DNA of 8,349 nucleotides from Ruminococcaceae bacterium UBA1691 (lineage in GTDB: Bacteria; Bacillota; Clostridia; Oscillospirales; Acutalibacteraceae): positions 1,242 through 9,590 of the forward strand of contig DCJV01000136.1 in assembly GCA_002320555.1 (NCBI GenBank), written 5' to 3'. The notes under the pieces are model-generated. The model was not told the DNA's origin and did no database searches. It saw nothing but the letters and a program-made list of their open reading frames with translations. Below, one piece after another: positions 7,458 through 8,349 of this stretch. The position numbers and the translations under genes are program-made. Each line of letters starts with the position of its first letter. Positions within the stretch are counted from its first letter, which is position 1.

Positions 7458-8349
7458 TCAGTCGTCGTAATCGTCGAGCATTTCGTCAGGCTCGAAGAGC
7501 TCCTCTTCTTCAAAGGGATCTTCCTCCTGCGCACTGTCTTCCTCGGAATCAGCGGCTTCCTCGAGTTCAATCCCTTCGCCCTCGACGCCAAAGCCCTCCG
7601 CGGAATCCATATCGTTGACCTCACGGAAAACATCTTCGTCTGCGGTGCTGAAGCTGGGCTCATCGCCGTCGAAATTCTGCTTGAGGTCAATTTCATTTTC
7701 GTCCTTATCCAGGACCTTGACATCCAAGCCAAGGCTCTGTAGCTCCTTGATGAGCACCTTGAACGACTCCGGAACACCGGGCTTCGGCACATTCTGCCCT
7801 TTAACGATGGATTCATAGGTCTTCACACGGCCGACCACATCGTCGGACTTGACCGTTAGAATCTCCTGCAGGGTGTAAGCGGCGCCGTAAGCTTCGAGCG
7901 CCCAGACCTCCATTTCGCCGAAGCGCTGGCCGCCGAACTGGGCCTTACCGCCGAGTGGCTGCTGCGTCACCAGCGAATACGGGCCGGTGGAACGCGCATG
8001 GATCTTATCGTCAACCAGATGATGCAGCTTTAAGAAGTACATCACGCCGACCGTGATGGGGTTGTCGAACTGGCGACCGGTGCGGCCATCGTATAGGATG
8101 GTTTTGCCATCCTCGCGCAAGCCCGCTTCCCGCAGCGCATCGCGGATGTCCGCCTCATGCGCGCCGTCGAAAACCGGGGTCATGATCTTCCAGCCGAGCG
8201 CCTTTGCCGCATAGCCGAGGTGCACTTCCAGCACCTGGCCGATATTCATTCGGGACGGGACGCCCAGAGGATTCAGGATGATATCGAGCGGTGTGCCGTC
8301 AGGCAGGAAGGGCATATCCTCCTGTGGCAGAATGCGGGATACAACGCCC
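7458..8349 (-). CDS. rpoB: DNA-directed RNA polymerase subunit beta, C-terminal fragment (cut by window edge)
   Basis: Beta forms one side of the RNA polymerase active-site cleft and contains the rifampicin pocket, which is outside this window. The last 296 codons are present, in frame from 8348. They start GVVSRILPQEDMPFLPDGTP and continue DIILNPLGVPSRMNIGQVLEVHLG. The typical C-terminal beta motifs follow: DKIHARSTGPYSLVTQQPLGG, KAQFGGQRFGEMEVWALEAYGA and VPESFKVLIKELQSLGLDVKVL. After this conserved end comes a tail of roughly 80 residues. Its last 63 contain about 30 Asp or Glu and a single basic residue, and it ends MLDDYDD. Acidic C-terminal extensions of beta are known in Bacillota, though length and sequence vary. 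The stop is TGA at 7460-7458, and rpoC follows after 177 nt. Confidence 0.97.
   Translation of the reverse strand, partial: GVVSRILPQEDMPFLPDGTPLDIILNPLGVPSRMNIGQVLEVHLGYAAKALGWKIMTPVFDGAHEADIRDALREAGLREDGKTILYDGRTGRQFDNPITVGVMYFLKLHHLVDDKIHARSTGPYSLVTQQPLGGKAQFGGQRFGEMEVWALEAYGAAYTLQEILTVKSDDVVGRVKTYESIVKGQNVPKPGVPESFKVLIKELQSLGLDVKVLDKDENEIDLKQNFDGDEPSFSTADEDVFREVNDMDSAEGFGVEGEGIELEEAADSEEDSAQEEDPFEEEELFEPDEMLDDYDD

Overview
The window is a housekeeping transcription and translation locus. Every real gene is on the minus strand. Read 5' to 3' on that strand (right to left in these coordinates) the order is: the end of rpoB (runs off the right edge), rpoC, rpsL, rpsG, fusA, and the first 32 codons of tuf (runs off the left edge). 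This is the classic bacterial rpoBC and str (S12-S7-EF-G-EF-Tu) gene order. The proteins look like those of Bacillota, most likely a moderately GC-rich member of class Clostridia. RpoC has no insertion in its trigger loop, S12 has the N-terminal insertion usual in Gram-positives, and Shine-Dalgarno sites are strong and AGGAGG-like. The taxonomic call is an inference from family features.

Layout: 7458-8349 RpoB C-terminus with a long acidic tail; 7281-7457 spacer with a folded element and a possible mini-ORF; 3720-7280 RpoC; 3495-3719 spacer with a terminator-like hairpin, a near-consensus extended -10 promoter and a leader hairpin; 3072-3494 S12 (TTG start); 2904-3071 spacer with three consecutive hairpins; 2433-2903 S7 (GTG start); 2296-2432 spacer with two hairpins; 211-2295 EF-G; 99-210 spacer with a second good promoter, overlapped by inverted repeats; 1-98 EF-Tu N-terminus. 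No stretch longer than 300 bases lacks a gene.

The genes supply the catalytic core of RNA polymerase, two 30S proteins at the decoding centre and head, and the two GTPases that drive elongation. The sequence suggests at least three transcription segments: rpoBC, ending partly at the hairpin after rpoC; rpsL-rpsG-fusA from its own promoter; and tuf boosted by a further promoter.

I found no new defence, mobile or biosynthetic system. The protein content is ordinary. What deserves attention is the spacers: each is 112-225 nt and each holds strong RNA-level structure. The best candidates are the triple hairpin between rpsL and rpsG, where an S7 feedback site would be expected, and the hairpin ahead of fusA, which pairs fully only as minus-strand RNA.
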